Source: Cavia porcellus (lineage: Eukaryota; Chordata; Mammalia; Rodentia; Caviidae). Taken from it: a DNA stretch of 64,000 nucleotides. Below, in pieces: positions 1-12,200 of this stretch. The translations under genes and the position numbers were made by a program. The DNA lies in assembly GCF_034190915.1 (NCBI RefSeq), contig NW_026947493.1:40046501-40110500 (forward strand), given 5' to 3'. A model generated the notes under the pieces. It had not been told where the DNA came from and searched no databases. It saw only the letters and a program-made list of their open reading frames with translations. Numbering within the stretch: the stretch's first letter is position 1; each line of letters opens with the position of its first letter.

Positions 1-1345
1 CTTTATAACACTGACCAAGTATTGATACTGATATGTACTCAACCTAGAGTTTCAACAAACACCCAGCAGAAAGTTTAGTGTTCAAGGAAAAAGTAAGTTT
101 CTAGGTGTCAGATTCTCCAGGCTGTTACTCCAAAGGAGGTCACTGCCCAGAGTAATGAGAACAGTTGGGAATCCCTCCCATTCTCTGTCGCCTGAAGGTC
201 AATAGCCATCTGGTCTAACCCATGCTGGCTTTCCAATTGAGAGCAAAAACAGATTTTTCTCTCGTGTCCAAGAACAAAGACCATGACTGAATGGTCAAAA
301 ATGTGCTCAATACACTTGTCTTCATCATACAGCGTGTGTATCTCAATCTCCTGCAAATACAGGAAATTGGTAAAAGTTGCTTGCAATCAAAAGTCCAAAA
401 AATATGGGAGAAAAAGAGAAAAGAAAAGCCATACACTTACAGTCTTTTGGATGAGACAATTAAAAAATGAAGATATTGTCTTTGAGTAATAAATCCAAGT
501 GATATTTTTCAAATATAGAGGATAAATCCACCACTCAGTGAGCTGTAAACTCTTTTCAAGTCATATAACAAGTTATATGCATTAGCACTCTGCACTCTGA
601 GCACTTTTTTCTATTTCTACAATGAAATCTGATATTCTGGACAGAGAAGTGACCAACACTTTAAAATTTTTACTATGAGTGTTTTATTTTCTTGGCAGAC
701 TGCAAGCTGGTCTAGCAGTCACCCATTTTTTCCCCTTACCTAGATATTGATTAACAAATATTATCTAGTGATACAACTGTCTAGTTTTCTTATAATGAAA
801 ATTATAAACATAAAAGTGCTGAACTTTGAAAAGACATTTTATCTGTGTTAAATAATTCAAACACATTACAGAAGTTCTAGCACTTGGTGAGATGTTAAAA
901 ATAAATATCCTAGTACAAAATATCTTGTTCTTTCCAATTTACTTGAAGGATATTAAATATGTTACAATTAATTTCATATGCTGTATTAAGGCATTCCATT
1001 TATATGCTCAGAACTACAGGAGTCTCCTTAACAGCTCTAAGTAATTCCATTTTGCAGTACAAGGAACATTGTTAATGTTCAAAGATTAGAAAATACACCC
1101 TCTTTGATCTTTGCTCTTTATTGAAAGACAGAATTGAGATAACAGAAAAGTATTTTTCTTCAAATACTTGATTTGAAGGAAGATATGATTAAATAGAATA
1201 CTCGACTTAGTAAAGCAACAAAAGAACTGGCAATTCTTTTAAAGCTCTCGTCATTCCTGCATCTCAAAGATATTTGCCTTGGGATTTAGAAATTGAGACA
1301 CCAGGTTTCTGACAATAGAACTGAATGATCACATTAGTATATTTT
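1..1345. other. Unassigned AT-rich sequence
   Basis: No repeat family, RNA gene or convincing gene is recognised by eye apart from the weak exon-like frame listed at 108-386. The sequence is AT-rich and broken by stops in all frames. Confidence 0.5.
108..386 (-). other. Exon-like open frame, unrecognised
   Basis: An open frame of 92 codons on the complement ends in a stop at its low-coordinate side. At about 351-353 the complement shows a pyrimidine-rich run followed by CAG, which resembles a splice acceptor. The frame downstream of it reads EIEIHTLYDEDKCIEHIF and ends in ...GVTAWRI. I recognise no domain or family. No signal peptide or membrane segment is evident. It could be a terminal exon, a pseudogene piece or a chance frame. 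In AT-rich DNA of this size a few frames of this length are expected by chance, so support is weak. Confidence 0.12.
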
Positions 1346-1347
1346 TA

Positions 1348-1376
1348 TTTGTTTTGTTTTGTTTTGTTTTGTTTTG
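1348..1376. repeat. (TTTTG)n microsatellite
   Basis: About five to six tandem TTTTG units are directly visible. Confidence 0.9.
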
Positions 1377-1609
1377 GTGATGCAAGTATTGAAACATGTG
1401 CCAGTTGGAGGCATACTTTTCACAGTGGAATTTTATACATCTTATTTTAACTGCATATACATTAAGCAACTATACAAATGATTGAAAATGGAAGAAATTA
1501 TTGGATGCATACAAGTAATAAAACTATAGATGTAGAAAGAAAAAATGGCTTTCTTTGATACTTTCAGTTGTTTCTGAGTCTTTCTGTTTGCAATCATTCT
1601 CTGTAATCC

Positions 1610-1695
1610 TTGATTTATTCAAGGGTTTATTTATTCAGTCATTCACTCAGCAAATATTTATTATAGTCTGCTATTTCTAGATTTAATGGTAAACA
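1610..1695 (-). repeat. L2-like 3' end fragment
   Basis: The motif 'cattcactcagcaaatattt' resembles the complement of the mammalian L2 3' terminus (CATTCA...CAAATATTTATT). The match is short and diverged, so family and boundaries are approximate. Confidence 0.4.
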
Positions 1696-1949
1696 ATAGA
1701 CTTTTGCTTGTGTGCACTGCCTCTTTAAACACAGATTATAGATTATTGCTAAAGGTTCATTGCTAGGCATTTGGAGTCGCTAGAAAAAGTCTTGACAAAT
1801 TTAGTCCGTTAATAACTTCAAAATAAGCATTTGAAATTTCAAAATATAATCCTTTGTAAGCTTGTGAAACACAAACAGCAGATAATCTTGGCCTGTCTCT
1901 CATGAACATTTACATTTCACTAGATGATTTTGGGCCTCACTCTATACTC

Positions 1950-2116
1950 TTCTGGAATAGACCATATGCAAGAAAATTATAAAGAGTTCAAAAAAGACCA
2001 AATCTGCCAAAACTTTGACCTTTGGTTTGTAATCTCCAGAACTGTAAGAAAATAAATATTAATGGAAGTAACTCAGTGTGTATTTTCTCATGGCAACCAT
2101 AGCAAAGTAATACAGA
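1950..2116 (+). mobile_element. MaLR (MLT1-type) LTR 3' fragment
   Basis: The order 'ctccagaactgtaagaaaat', 'aaat', 'atggcaaccatagcaaagta' and 'atacag' matches the 3' part of MLT1-type MaLR LTRs, where CTCCAGAACTGTGAGAAAATAAA is followed by GGCAGCCCTAGCAAACTAATACAG. An AATAAA-like polyadenylation motif sits inside it. Only the 3' part is recognisable. Confidence 0.6.
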
Positions 2117-2597
2117 TATTCTTCCTTTAACAGCCTGTCTGTTTAACTTCTCTTTGGACTTATGAGAAAGGCACAGTGTTCAGAATTATAATCTACTGCC
2201 TGGAGTCATGACCCTTTTGGAGGTAGAGCTGTGTACATTTTGTTTATAGAGCCTCCACACATTTTTTTTTGTACAATATATGTTGCTTATAGAGTACTGT
2301 TATTGTTAGTGATGGTACTGTACAATACTGTAGTTTTATGATCTGTTATACAGTGTAGAACTGTAAGAGTTACATCAAAGTTAATAAAACCAAAGTCATC
2401 AAGTTGGAGTTTCCTCTGACCATTGATTTCTATTAATACTGCGATGTACATACTATGTAATTCCTCATTTAGAGAATAATTCATTTAATGATATAATCAT
2501 CATAATGCTATAGCATAATGGTGCTATAATCATCAACAACCATCATAATGGTTGTTGAATGAGGAATGTCTGTATGAGGAAGAATTAAAAAAAAAAA
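2117..2597. other. Unassigned AT-rich sequence with small hairpins
   Basis: No family is recognised. A perfect 10-bp inverted repeat (2533-2542 with 2549-2558, loop of 6) and a near-palindrome around 2500-2518 are visible. Confidence 0.5.
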
Positions 2598-2620
2598 AAG
2601 AAAGAAAGAAAGAAACAGAT
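2598..2620. repeat. A-rich / (GAAA)n tract
   Basis: A run of A followed by four to five GAAA units lies immediately upstream of the L1 5'UTR-like sequence. Confidence 0.8.
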
Positions 2621-3234
2621 CAACCCAGAGAGACAGGGGGGACCTGCCGCACTGAGTGAAGTGAAGGCCAGCATAGTGAACTCTACCTATCTATGCAAGT
2701 TTGGCACTTTGCTTAGGACTTGGTAGGGCCCTGTCTAGTATCCCCATAAATCTGGGGAGCTTTGGTAGGTCACTTATATCTGGGTTTGGCCCTATCCAGT
2801 GACTCTGAGTGGCAGGGGAACCTTCTGCACTGAGTGGAACGAGTGGAAGACCTGTATAGCAAAGTCCACCTAGCTGTGCAACCTTAGCACCTCACTCAGA
2901 ACCTGTCAGGGGTCCAGCCAGCTACTGAAAGTGGCTGGGGAGCTTTGCTGCACCACATGGCATGAGCTGAAGTTACTAGGCCTTGGTATGCCACTCTACC
3001 AGGTAGGGTCCTACCCATTAGCCTCAAGCAGCCAGGGAGCATTGGAGTGCCACATGGGATGTACAGAAGGTCATCCCAGTGTACTCCTCCCACTTGAGGA
3101 GACTTTGAGTGCCACTAGGGACCTGGTAAGGCCTGCTTATGACTCTCATTCAACTGGGGAAACTCTTTGCAGTACAAACAGACATCCTCAACCCAGGAAG
3201 CAACTGAGACCTTGCATTCAGCCTTACGAGCAGA

Positions 3235-4355
3235 ATGAAAGAAATTAACAAAAGGAAAAAGGAAAATGCAATCTCAAACTTCCTTGCCATCCCAAACAAG
3301 CAAAGGAGTATGTACAAAGAAAAAATTGTAAGCTGTACACCTGAAATTTGTGAAATGATAGCAACTGAAGTAAAGAAACAACTTTATGAAGTTGTAAAGG
3401 AACTCAGATCAGATAAAATTTCCCAGGTAAAAGAAGAAATGATAAGTGTAATAAAAGAAATGCTGAACACATCTAAAAAAGACAGAATAAAAAATTGATT
3501 AACACTGCAAAAAGATGGAAATCTTTAATGAACAATATAAGAAAGAAACAGAATGCATGAAACAGATTCAAAGAGATATCCAGCAAATCAAAAATTCCAT
3601 CAAAAGTTGGAAAAACTGCATCAAAGAAAGTGAAGATAGACTTTTATACCTTGACGACAAGTTTGCAGCTAGTGAACAAGAAGGTAAGACATTTTAAAAT
3701 AACAACAAATCAGGAAATAACAACTCAACAGGTGCAAAAGGATACAAAGAAAAACAATTTAAAATTGATAGGTGTAAAAAAAAAAAAGAAGGTGACAACA
3801 CAAATTATATCAAGAATATTAACAAAGGTAATAGCCAAAGATGTCCCCAGCATGGGAAAGGAAACTGACATCCAGATAAGTGAAGCATATAGAACTCTAA
3901 TTGGCCATAACCAAAGTAAATCTATACCCATACATATAATAATCAACATCCCAGAAATTCAACAAAAGAACAGAATATTAAAAGCTGTTAGAGGAAAGAG
4001 ACAGATTACCCATAAAAGGAAGCCTATCAGGATCACAGCAGACTTCTCATCACAATGAAGTCAACAAGAGCATGAAGTGAAGTATTTCAAATCCTAATGG
4101 AAAATGATTTTCAAGCCAGATAGATGTACCCTGCAAAACTGTCCTTCAAAACTGATGGAGAAAAAAGATACTTCCACAGTAAAGAACAGCTGAAGAACTT
4201 CATGACTACCAAACCAACCCTGCAAAAATACTGAAAGACATTTTAGATAGACATAAAAGTAACTATGACTCCAAGAACACCAGCAGAAAAAAGCCACTAA
4301 GCAAAGCAAACAAACAGAGGGTAAAGGTAAAGTCCAATAGTAGAAAGATAACATA
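3235..4355 (+). pseudogene. L1 ORF1 protein remnant (RNA-binding chaperone)
   Basis: L1 ORF1p is a trimeric RNA-binding protein of about 300-380 residues that coats L1 RNA. Here an 88-codon piece starts with MKEINKRKKE at 3235 and stops at 3498. A lysine/glutamate-rich coiled-coil piece lies at 3515-3697 (MEIFNEQYKKETE). A third frame at about 3630-4058 carries the RRM-like part with the ORF1 hallmark EAYRTLIGHNQSKS, followed by NRILKAVRG. Sequence resembling the C-terminal domain (around LSFKTDGEKRYF) continues with stops to about 4350. At least two frameshifts separate the blocks, so no full protein can be made. The family identity is secure from the ordered hallmarks. Confidence 0.88.
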
Positions 4356-4796
4356 AAAAAAAAATAAGTCAAGATATATCAGTTACAACCATTAATGTAA
4401 ATGGCCTTAATTTACCAATTAAAAGAAACAAACTGGCAGAATGGATCAAGAAACAACATCCCGCCATATACTGTGTAGTATAAACCCATCTAACTCAAAA
4501 GTAAATTCATAGACTGAAAGTCAAAAGATGGAAAACAATACTTTATGTAACAGGAACATCCCAACCCCCCCCCCCCAAAAAAAAAGCAGGGTAGCTATTC
4601 TGTTTGAAGAAAATGTTTACTTCAAATCAAGAATGATCAGAAAATATAAAGAAGGTCACTACATACTAGTTAGGGGAAAACCTTAAGGGGAAATGATAAG
4701 AATCCTAAACATATATGCACCAAATATGGGAGCACTCAGCTATTTAAAACAAACTAATAGAAATGAAAAATAAAATAAGTAATAACACAATATTAT

Positions 4797-4814
4797 AACA
4801 TTATAACATTATAA
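4797..4814. repeat. Short (ATTATAAC)n repeat in L1
   Basis: Three near-perfect copies of an 8-bp 'attataac' unit are visible inside the L1 ORF2 relic. Confidence 0.6.
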
Positions 4815-5530
4815 TGGGATACATTAACACCTCTTTGACACAAAGAGACATCAGCTAGACACAAAGTCAGCAAAGAAATGACAGAACTGAATCAAACTTG
4901 TGAACAAATGTACCTAGTACACATACAAAGTGTTCCATCCAACAACATCAGAACATACATTCTTCTCAGCTGCATGCAGGACATTCTATAAAATAGACCA
5001 TAAACTAAAGCATAGATTATGTTTAAGTAACTGCAAAAGACTCAAAATTATCCCATCCATATTATCTCATGAGTGGCATAAAAATAGAAATTAATGACGA
5101 AACTACAAAAAATCCATAAATGCATGGGAATTAAATAATATACTCTTGGGAAATCAATGGGTTTGAGAAGAATTTAAACAGTATCTACAAGCAAACAAAA
5201 ATACAAATACAAGTTACCACAACCTGTGGAATGCAATGAAAGCAGTCCTCAGAGGGAAATTTATTGATGTGAATTCCCACATCAGGAAAACAGAGCAAAT
5301 AAACAACCTGATACTACAGCACAAACGTCTGGAAAGAGAAGAGCAAGTCAAGCCCAAAGTCAAAAGAAGGGTGAAATTTATAAAGATCAGAGCAGAATTC
5401 AATGCAATAAAGACCAAAGAAACAGTACAAAGAATTAACAAATCATAGAGTTGGTTCTTTGAAAGAATGAATAAAATTTATAAGCCTGTAGCCAACCTTA
5501 TTTAAAAAAGGAAAGAAAAAACACAAATGA

Positions 5531-5637
5531 GGGGCTGGGGATTTAGCTCAGCGGCAAAGCGCCTGCCTTTCAAGCAGGCAGTCGTGAGTTCGATCCCTGG
5601 TACCGATAAAAAGGAAAAAGACAAAAAAAAAAAAAAA
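5531..5637 (+). mobile_element. ID-type tRNA-derived SINE
   Basis: The head 'ggggctggggatttagctca' keeps the RNA polymerase III A box (TAGCTCAGCGG) and B box (GAGTTCGATCC) of its tRNA ancestor. It is followed by 'taccgataaaaaggaaaaag' and a poly(A) run. It lies within the L1 ORF2 relic and is much less diverged than the L1, so it inserted later. It is a retroposon, not a working tRNA gene. Confidence 0.93.
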
Positions 5638-7180
5638 TGTATGCAAAATAAATGGAAAGGGTGAAATCACTACAGATCCTGTGGAAATACAGATCATCAG
5701 TACCTACTTCAAAAACCTTTACTCTCATAGGTTTTATAACACAAAGAAATGGACAGGTTCCTAAATACATGTGAATTACCAAAGTGATCAAGAAGATGTA
5801 AACCTGCTGAATAATCCAATTATAATTGATGAAATTAAAAATCTAATTAGAACGTTACCAATGAATAAAAGCCCAGGTGCTGATGGATTCACTGCAGAAT
5901 TCTACATGAAATTCAAGGAAGACTTAATTCCAACACTCCTCAAACTCTTCAATTAAATTGAAAGGAAAGCAATTCTCCCTAACTCATTGCTGGAAGCACA
6001 TATAACCCTAATATCAAAAATAGAAAAAGACCAAACCAAAAAAGAGGACCACTGGCCAATATCCCTAACGAACATATATGCAACAATCCTCAATAAAATA
6101 CAGGCAAAGAGAATGCAGCAAATCATCAAAAACATTGTACACCATGACCAAGTGAGATGTATCCCAAGAATGCAAGGATAGTTCAACATACACAAATCAA
6201 TAAATGTAATCCATCATATCAATAGACCCAAAGATGATAATCACATGATCATGTCAATAAATGCATAAAAAGCTTTTGATAAAGTCCAGCACTCATTCAC
6301 AATAAGAACTCTACAGAGAATCCAAATAGATGGTTTTTACCTCAATCTGATAAAAGCCATCTATAGCAAACCAACGGCTAGCATCATATTAAATGGCCAA
6401 AAACTGAAAGCTTTCACAGGAAAATCAGGAACAAGACAAGGATGTCCATTATCACTACTCCTATTCAATATAGCTCTGAAAATATTAGCCTGAGCAATTA
6501 GACAAGAGGGAGAAATGAAGAATTAGGAAAGCAAATGTTAAATTATCATTATTTGCAGATGACAAGATACTCTACATAGCAGACTCCTAAAACTCAATTG
6601 GAAGACTTCTAGGTATAATAACCAAATTCAGTAATGCAGCTGGATACAAAGCCATTATTCAAAAATCAATAGCTTTCTGGTACACAATGCACTCACTGAG
6701 AAGAAATAAGAGAAACCACATCCTTTACAATAGAATCCCCAAAAATGAAATACATGGAAATCAAGGTAATACAGGAAGTAAAAGACCTATTCACTGAAAA
6801 TTACCATACTCTGAAAAAAGAAATAAAAGAGGATCTCTGAAAATGGAAAGACATTCCTTGTTCATGGACAGGAAGAAAAGACATTGTGAAAATGGCCATT
6901 CTCTCAAACTTGTTATACAGATTTGATGCAATTCTAATCAAAATATCATTAGTATAACTCACAGACCTATAGAAATCATTGTTAAAATTCATCTGGAACC
7001 AGAAGAGACCTAGAATAGTAAAGGCAATTCTGAGTAACAAAAATAAGGCAAGAAGCATCACAATCTCTGACTAAAAAGCTAATGTGGTAAAATGAGCATT
7101 ATACAGGTATAAAAACAGACCTGAAGATCAATGGAATAGATTAGAAGATATGGCACAAGTACAAATATACTCAGCCATCT

Positions 7181-7331
7181 TATCTTTGGCAAAGGGACCA
7201 AACATATTACGGGAAGAAAGATAGCCTCTTTATAAATGATGCTGGAAAAACTAGCATCTTATCTTTGGCAAAGGGACCAAACATATTACGGGAAGAAAGA
7301 TAGCCTCTTTATAAATGATGCTGGAAAAACT
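7181..7331 (+). repeat. Perfect tandem duplication, 79-bp period
   Basis: The 72-base string at 7181-7252, starting 'tatctttggcaaagggacca', recurs identically at 7260-7331. The period of 79 is not a multiple of three, so it shifts the ORF2 frame. Confidence 0.95.
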
Positions 7332-8599
7332 GGCTTTCCTTCTGCCATAAACTAAAACTAGCCCTGTACCTATCATCGTGCACTAAACTAAAGTAAAAAT
7401 GAATCAAAGATCTAAATATTAAAACAGAAACATTACATATACCAGAAGACAAAGCAGGTAGAAATCTTGAAGGCATTGGGTAAGCAGAAAATTCATGAAC
7501 AAAAATCAAGCTACACAGAAAATATTTCCCAAAATCACAACTGGGATTTCATCTTATAAAATTTTTTGCATGTCAAAAGACATCTCCAACAGAGTGAAAA
7601 GAAAACCCATGGATTGGAAAAAATCTTGGTCAACTCTCCCTTAGACAAAGGACTTCTATTTAGAACATATAAAGGAGTAAAAAAAAAATTAGACCCCCAA
7701 AATTCAAAGACCCAATCCAAAAATGAGAATCTTAGATGAATACACACTTCTCAGATGAAGAAATACAAATGGAAAATGAATACATGAACAAATATTCAGC
7801 ATGATTAATAATTAGAGAAATGCAAATTAAGACCACAGTGAGATCCCATCTCCAGCAAAATAGCCAGGATCAAGAAAACTACCAACAACAAGTTCTGGAG
7901 AGGCTGTGGGGATAAAGGAACTCTTCTGCACTGTTTGTGGGACTGTACGCTGGTGCAGCCATTGTGGAAATCAGTCTGGAGTTTCCTCAAAAAGTTGGAT
8001 TGGAAGTCCCATTTGACCCTGGTATTCCACTGGGCATATTTTCAGAAAAACTGAAAATATATCACAGTGATATATGTGCACCAGTGTTTATAGCAGCACA
8101 ATTTGTAATAGCCAAATGTTGCAAACAACCCAAATGATCATCAACTGATGAATGGATAAAAAAGATTTGGTATTTTTATATAATGGAGTACTACTCAGCT
8201 TTAAGGAAGGATTGCATTGAGACTTTTATAGATAAAGAGATGTGACTTGAGACCATATTCATAAGTGCAATAAATCAAACTCACATGTGTAAATATTGTA
8301 TCATCTCCCTAGCGTAAGAAACTGAAAGAGTAAAAAAGATATAAAATCTTCAGTAAATATTGTGAAAGGTTAAGAAACGACTCAAAGGAAAAAAAATAAT
8401 TCAGATAGGGAAAAGGAGAAAAAAGGAAGAGAAAAGAAAAAGATGCAAATTTGTATATCTGTATACTTAAGATTACTAAGATGATTGTCCTAATAATTCT
8501 ATCAGTTCTTAGAATTTAGGATTAGATCAGTTTTACGTGCTTATATTTTGTAGTCTGAGTAACTCTTTTGAAAGTAACTATGTAAATTAACAACCTTAT

Positions 8600-9150
8600 T
8601 TATGTTCCTACCACCTTGTTTTGAAAGGCTATATTGTTATTGTTTAGGGCTCTTTGTTATTGTTATTTGTTTGTGTCTTTTGTTTCTTGTTTTTCTTGTA
8701 TTTTGTTTTGTTTTGATTTCCCCTCCAACACTGAAGAAAATGAGACTTATGGTAGTCATTACTGAATCTCTATCATCTTGTTTTGAAGTCCAGTAATGCC
8801 TTTTTTCTTTGTTGTGGTTGGTTTTAGACTGTTTTCTATTATTTGACTTCAATATATGGGAAGATATGGACAACAATTTTGAAGAGAACAAGAGACAGAA
8901 TGGTAACCATGGTTGATTTTTCTATTGTCTTGTTTTGAAGGACTCTAATGCTTTCATTCTTTTGATCAGTTGTATACTATTTTGTTTTGTTCGAATTTAT
9001 TGTATGTGAAGATATGGGCAACTATTTCAAAGTTAAAAAAAGATATTATGGTAGTCACTGTTGATTTCCTCTTGTCTTGTTTTGAAGTCCTGTGATGCTT
9101 GCATCATTTTGGTCTGATCTACTTCGTTTTGTTTTATTCTCTTTAACATA
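8600..9150 (+). repeat. L1 3'UTR tandem array, four ~150-bp units
   Basis: The landmark 'cttgttttgaa' starts at 8615, 8777, 8929 and 9076, giving spacings of 162, 152 and 147. Each unit also has a 'ttttgttttgttt'-like run and, in most, 'gaagatatgg(a/g)caac' and 'atggtagtcac'. The units are diverged from each other. The same array ends the L1 at 57479-59227. Confidence 0.85.
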
Positions 9151-9439
9151 TTAATTTTAAAGATATGTATTTTAAAAAATCAGTCTCATCATATAAGACC
9201 CCTAGTCTTCTTGAACATAATTCCAGAGTAGAGAAATATGTGATATAAATAATAAAGCAGCAAATTGTGCAATAGATGGTATAATAACTTCTACAAAAAA
9301 TTAAATACAGTTGGGGGCCCAGCAGGGCTTGGGCAGTTAGTTACAGATTCTAATATTTAAAAGGACAGGCAGGGAAAGTACCATAGAGAGGGATGTGGGA
9401 GTCAGTCCTGTGGATAACTGGGGAAAGGGTTCCAGGAAG

Positions 9440-9840
9440 AGGCAAAAAGGTGTTACATTTTGAATCTAGAATGTTCTCTAGAACTTGTGCTTAGAGATGG
9501 GGGCTTTTGGAAAGTGACTGGATACCACGTGCTCTGCTCATCACTGGATTCAATCACAGATGAGTTCAGTAGATGAGTCCCCCCTTAGAAGACGGGACTT
9601 GATTAGAAATGAGTCACTGGGAGCGTGACCTGAAGGATATAATTTTTGTCCCTGGGTCTTCCATTTATTCTTCTTGGGCTGCAATGATGTGAGCTGCTTT
9701 GTTACACTCAGATCCTTCACTAAGTCATTTCTGTCCTGGATCTAGCTGAGCTAGGACTATAACCATAAGTTAAAGTAAACCTGTCCTCTTTTAACTTTTG
9801 TCGGTCAGGTAGTTTGTCTCAGCAGTAAAAAAGGTGACAC
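9440..9840 (+). mobile_element. Possible MaLR/ERVL-type solo LTR
   Basis: The segment 'gaatctagaatgttctctag', then 'gggggcttttggaaagtgac', and later 'aagttaaagtaaacct' and 'tcaggtagtttgtctcagca' follow the order of MaLR-like LTRs (GAATGT..., GGGACTTTGGGAGGTGATT..., AAATAAACCTCTT..., CAGGTATTTTGTCACAGCA). There is no internal coding region. Exact family and edges are uncertain. Confidence 0.45.
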
Positions 9841-9849
9841 AGACAGAAG

Positions 9850-11593
9850 AATAAAAAGGTTTGAGGGAGGGTAGAGATACAGCACGATGCAAAGGAGGTG
9901 AGACTCAGCCAAGACAGTGGTCAGGCTTGTTGTAGAGTTTCTAAGGATTTCTTTTGCCCCTGACCATCTCTTCTTTTTCAGTGTCTATCTGTTCTATGAT
10001 GTCCTAGCAAATTAAATGGGAAAATTAATATACCATAAGTTTCTTCATCAAATGCATTACCCAAATGCTAGCAAGTTGAACCAAGGATCATATTGAAAAA
10101 GGATTCAGAAGAAGGAATGGTGACTTGAAAAGAAGAGGAAAAATAATGGCTGTAGATAGGCACTCAGACACACGGCTAAGTCCTATGAGGGAAACCTGCA
10201 CAGGAAGCTGAAGGGGGAAAGTGGTCCAAGGTGCTTTTCAGATGGAGAAGAGAGACTAGGTGACCCAAGGAGAGAAAAAATTCCATTAAAGGAGCTCAGA
10301 GAAAGACAAAAATGTAAATCTAGTGTTTGTTTTGTGACAACTAGGCAGAAACAAATTTTATTTCAATATAGGCATTATAACGCAACACTAAAAATTCCAT
10401 CAGCTTGTAATTCTTCAAAAAGTTTTGATTGCTATAACTTTGAGTACTTACTTCTTAGGTTTTAGAGATATGAGAAATACAAACAAAAAATCACAACATT
10501 TTAAATCAACTAATTACTTTCATTTCTAATTAAATTCTCATCTTGACACTCCAGTTAGGTGTCACTGATCTCACCTTGCAGAAACAAGCCCACAAGGATT
10601 AAATTTACTTAAACATAGATAGATGCAGGAGCAGATTTACTTTGAAAATAGACCACGTAATGACATTTCATTCCACGATTGACTATGTTATATACAACTC
10701 TGATCTTCTAAGATTATCATAGGGCTTAAGTACGCTTTTCATTTAATGACATTGTAACAGGTAACGTTCTATAGTGGCATGATAAGCCGGAAAGTATACA
10801 TTTTGTTAGTATTACACCATAACACATTGTTTACGTGTTTGTGACAATGTTAGCATAAACAAATCTAGAGCCATGCAGTATTGTGAATGTATACCATATT
10901 CATAAGATTACAGTACATAATACTTGGCAATAAATGATATGTCACTGATTTATGTATTCCTAGACTATATTTTTATCATTATTCCAAAGCATACTTCTAC
11001 TGAATGAACAAGTTCACTATAAAACGGTATGCTGCTTTAAACTATCAGCAGCCTTGTCCATCTTATCCTCATTTACGTCATCTTTTGATTCCTTCAAGAG
11101 ATCAAGTCTAGTGATTGCCATAAACCCTGAAGTGTAGTCTAAGCAGACTTTGCACAATCACAAAATGGACTATACAATTATTTCCCAGAAAGTAGCCACA
11201 CTAAGTTCCACCCAGCAGTTTACACACATATACATTACCCAGTCATATGTATGTATACACCATGCACACGCATCATTTCTACATGAAAATGCAAACGTAT
11301 GTTATCTTCAAGTGGACAATATCTTAGTCTTCTAACCATTACTATATTAACATGAAATGCAGAGGCAGAGAATGAAAGTGGTCTGTGCTTGGGAGTTCTC
11401 CATGTTAGCTGCTATGACTGTATCCCAAATTGATTTGAAGAGACTGTTTTCACAGCCAGAGATTCGTGTTCAGATCTTAACTCTACTTCTTTCTTGTTGT
11501 GACATTGCCCAGTACCATACCTCTCTATATGTTAGACTTTCCATGTGTGGTGCATGATATTTAATCAGTTGCCTAATGACCAAAAATTCTATT

Positions 11594-11595
<2 letters not shown>
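9850..11595. other. Unassigned AT-rich sequence
   Basis: I recognise no gene, RNA or repeat family here by eye. Frames are short and closed frequently. Confidence 0.5.

Positions 11596-11597
<2 letters not shown>

Positions 11598-11630
<33 letters not shown>
11598..11630. repeat. (AT)n microsatellite
   Basis: An uninterrupted alternating AT run of about 14 units is directly visible. Confidence 0.9.
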
Positions 11631-11632
<2 letters not shown>

Positions 11633-12072
11633 TTTTTCATTATAACTTAGCAGTTTTGTCATACAGAGACATACTGTCTTTGGATCTGCACCTGGCCTGT
11701 GACTCTTTACAAAAATTACATGTACTATCAATGATATTATGCGAATGGTCTTGTACATTCTGCTTTTACCTTAAAGGAACATGTTGTGAACAGTCCCAGG
11801 TTTGTACCAAGAGAAGTAAAGTGTCAGATATTTGAAAAAGATATCTTGGGCTTTCTGGTTCACCTAACACTATAGCTTCATGAAGTTGCATTTGTGATCG
11901 CAGGAAAAAATCAGAAAGAAATTGCTCAGTATTTCAATAACACAATAAATAATAAATGATTATTGCTTTGTCCTCTTTGTTTGAGGTTATAGATTGTTTT
12001 TATGCAGTTACTCTGTCATATGGTTGTTTGATAGTTAAATAAATTAATACATGTAGAATGCTTTGAACTGAG

Positions 12073-12200
12073 GACGAAGGATATAGCTCAGCTGCACAGC
12101 ACCTGCTGGCAAGTGTGAGCCAGAATGTATGCATTTTGTTATTGGTGTGATGAGTCTGATTGTCAGTATCAAAAAAAAAAAAAAAACAACAACAACAAAA
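12073..12200 (+). mobile_element. Old ID-type SINE with target-site duplication
   Basis: The sequence 'gaaggatatagctcagctgc' keeps the A box, and an A-rich tail follows at about 12171-12200. It is flanked by a diverged target-site duplication: 'atgctttgaactgag' at 12058-12072 and 'gtgctttgaattgag' at 12213-12227 (13 of 15 identical). The body is strongly diverged, so the insertion is old. Confidence 0.75.

Larger units (their letters stand above)
4365..8330 (+). pseudogene. L1 ORF2 remnant (endonuclease / reverse transcriptase)
   Basis: L1 ORF2p is a protein of about 1,280 residues that nicks target DNA and reverse-transcribes L1 RNA in place. The start resembles the endonuclease N-terminus (TINVNGLNLPIKRNK near 4390). 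The reverse transcriptase region is clear: [14 protein letters not shown] (about 5860-5910), then [15 protein letters not shown] (about 6055-6100). The catalytic FADD is at 6552-6563 within LSLFADDKILYIA. The C-terminal part runs past 8000, with GAAIVEISLEF and the region ending in the conserved 'atggagtactactcagc'. Many stops and frameshifts break the frame, and an ID SINE interrupts it at 5531-5637. The duplicated 79-bp block at 7181-7331 adds another frameshift. The active-site FADD survives, but the gene is dead. Confidence 0.88.
2620..9150 (+). mobile_element. Near full-length, mutated L1 retrotransposon
   Basis: This is a complete L1 layout read left to right. A GC-richer 5'UTR (about 2620-3230) contains irregular repeats of a 'ggggagctttg/gggaacctt' motif followed by 'tgccac' or 'gcactgagtg' at several positions. 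ORF1 remains follow at about 3235-4355, ORF2 remains at about 4365-8330, and a 3'UTR of about 150-bp tandem units ends near 9150. Both ORFs carry many frameshifts and stops, so the copy is inactive. It carries an ID SINE (5531-5637) and a 79-bp perfect tandem duplication (7181-7331). I could not identify a target-site duplication. Boundaries are good to about 20-50 bases. Confidence 0.9.

Noticed and set aside
2931..3248. 105-codon open frame on + strand
   Set aside because: It lies in the L1 5'UTR, just ahead of ORF1, and has no recognisable domain.
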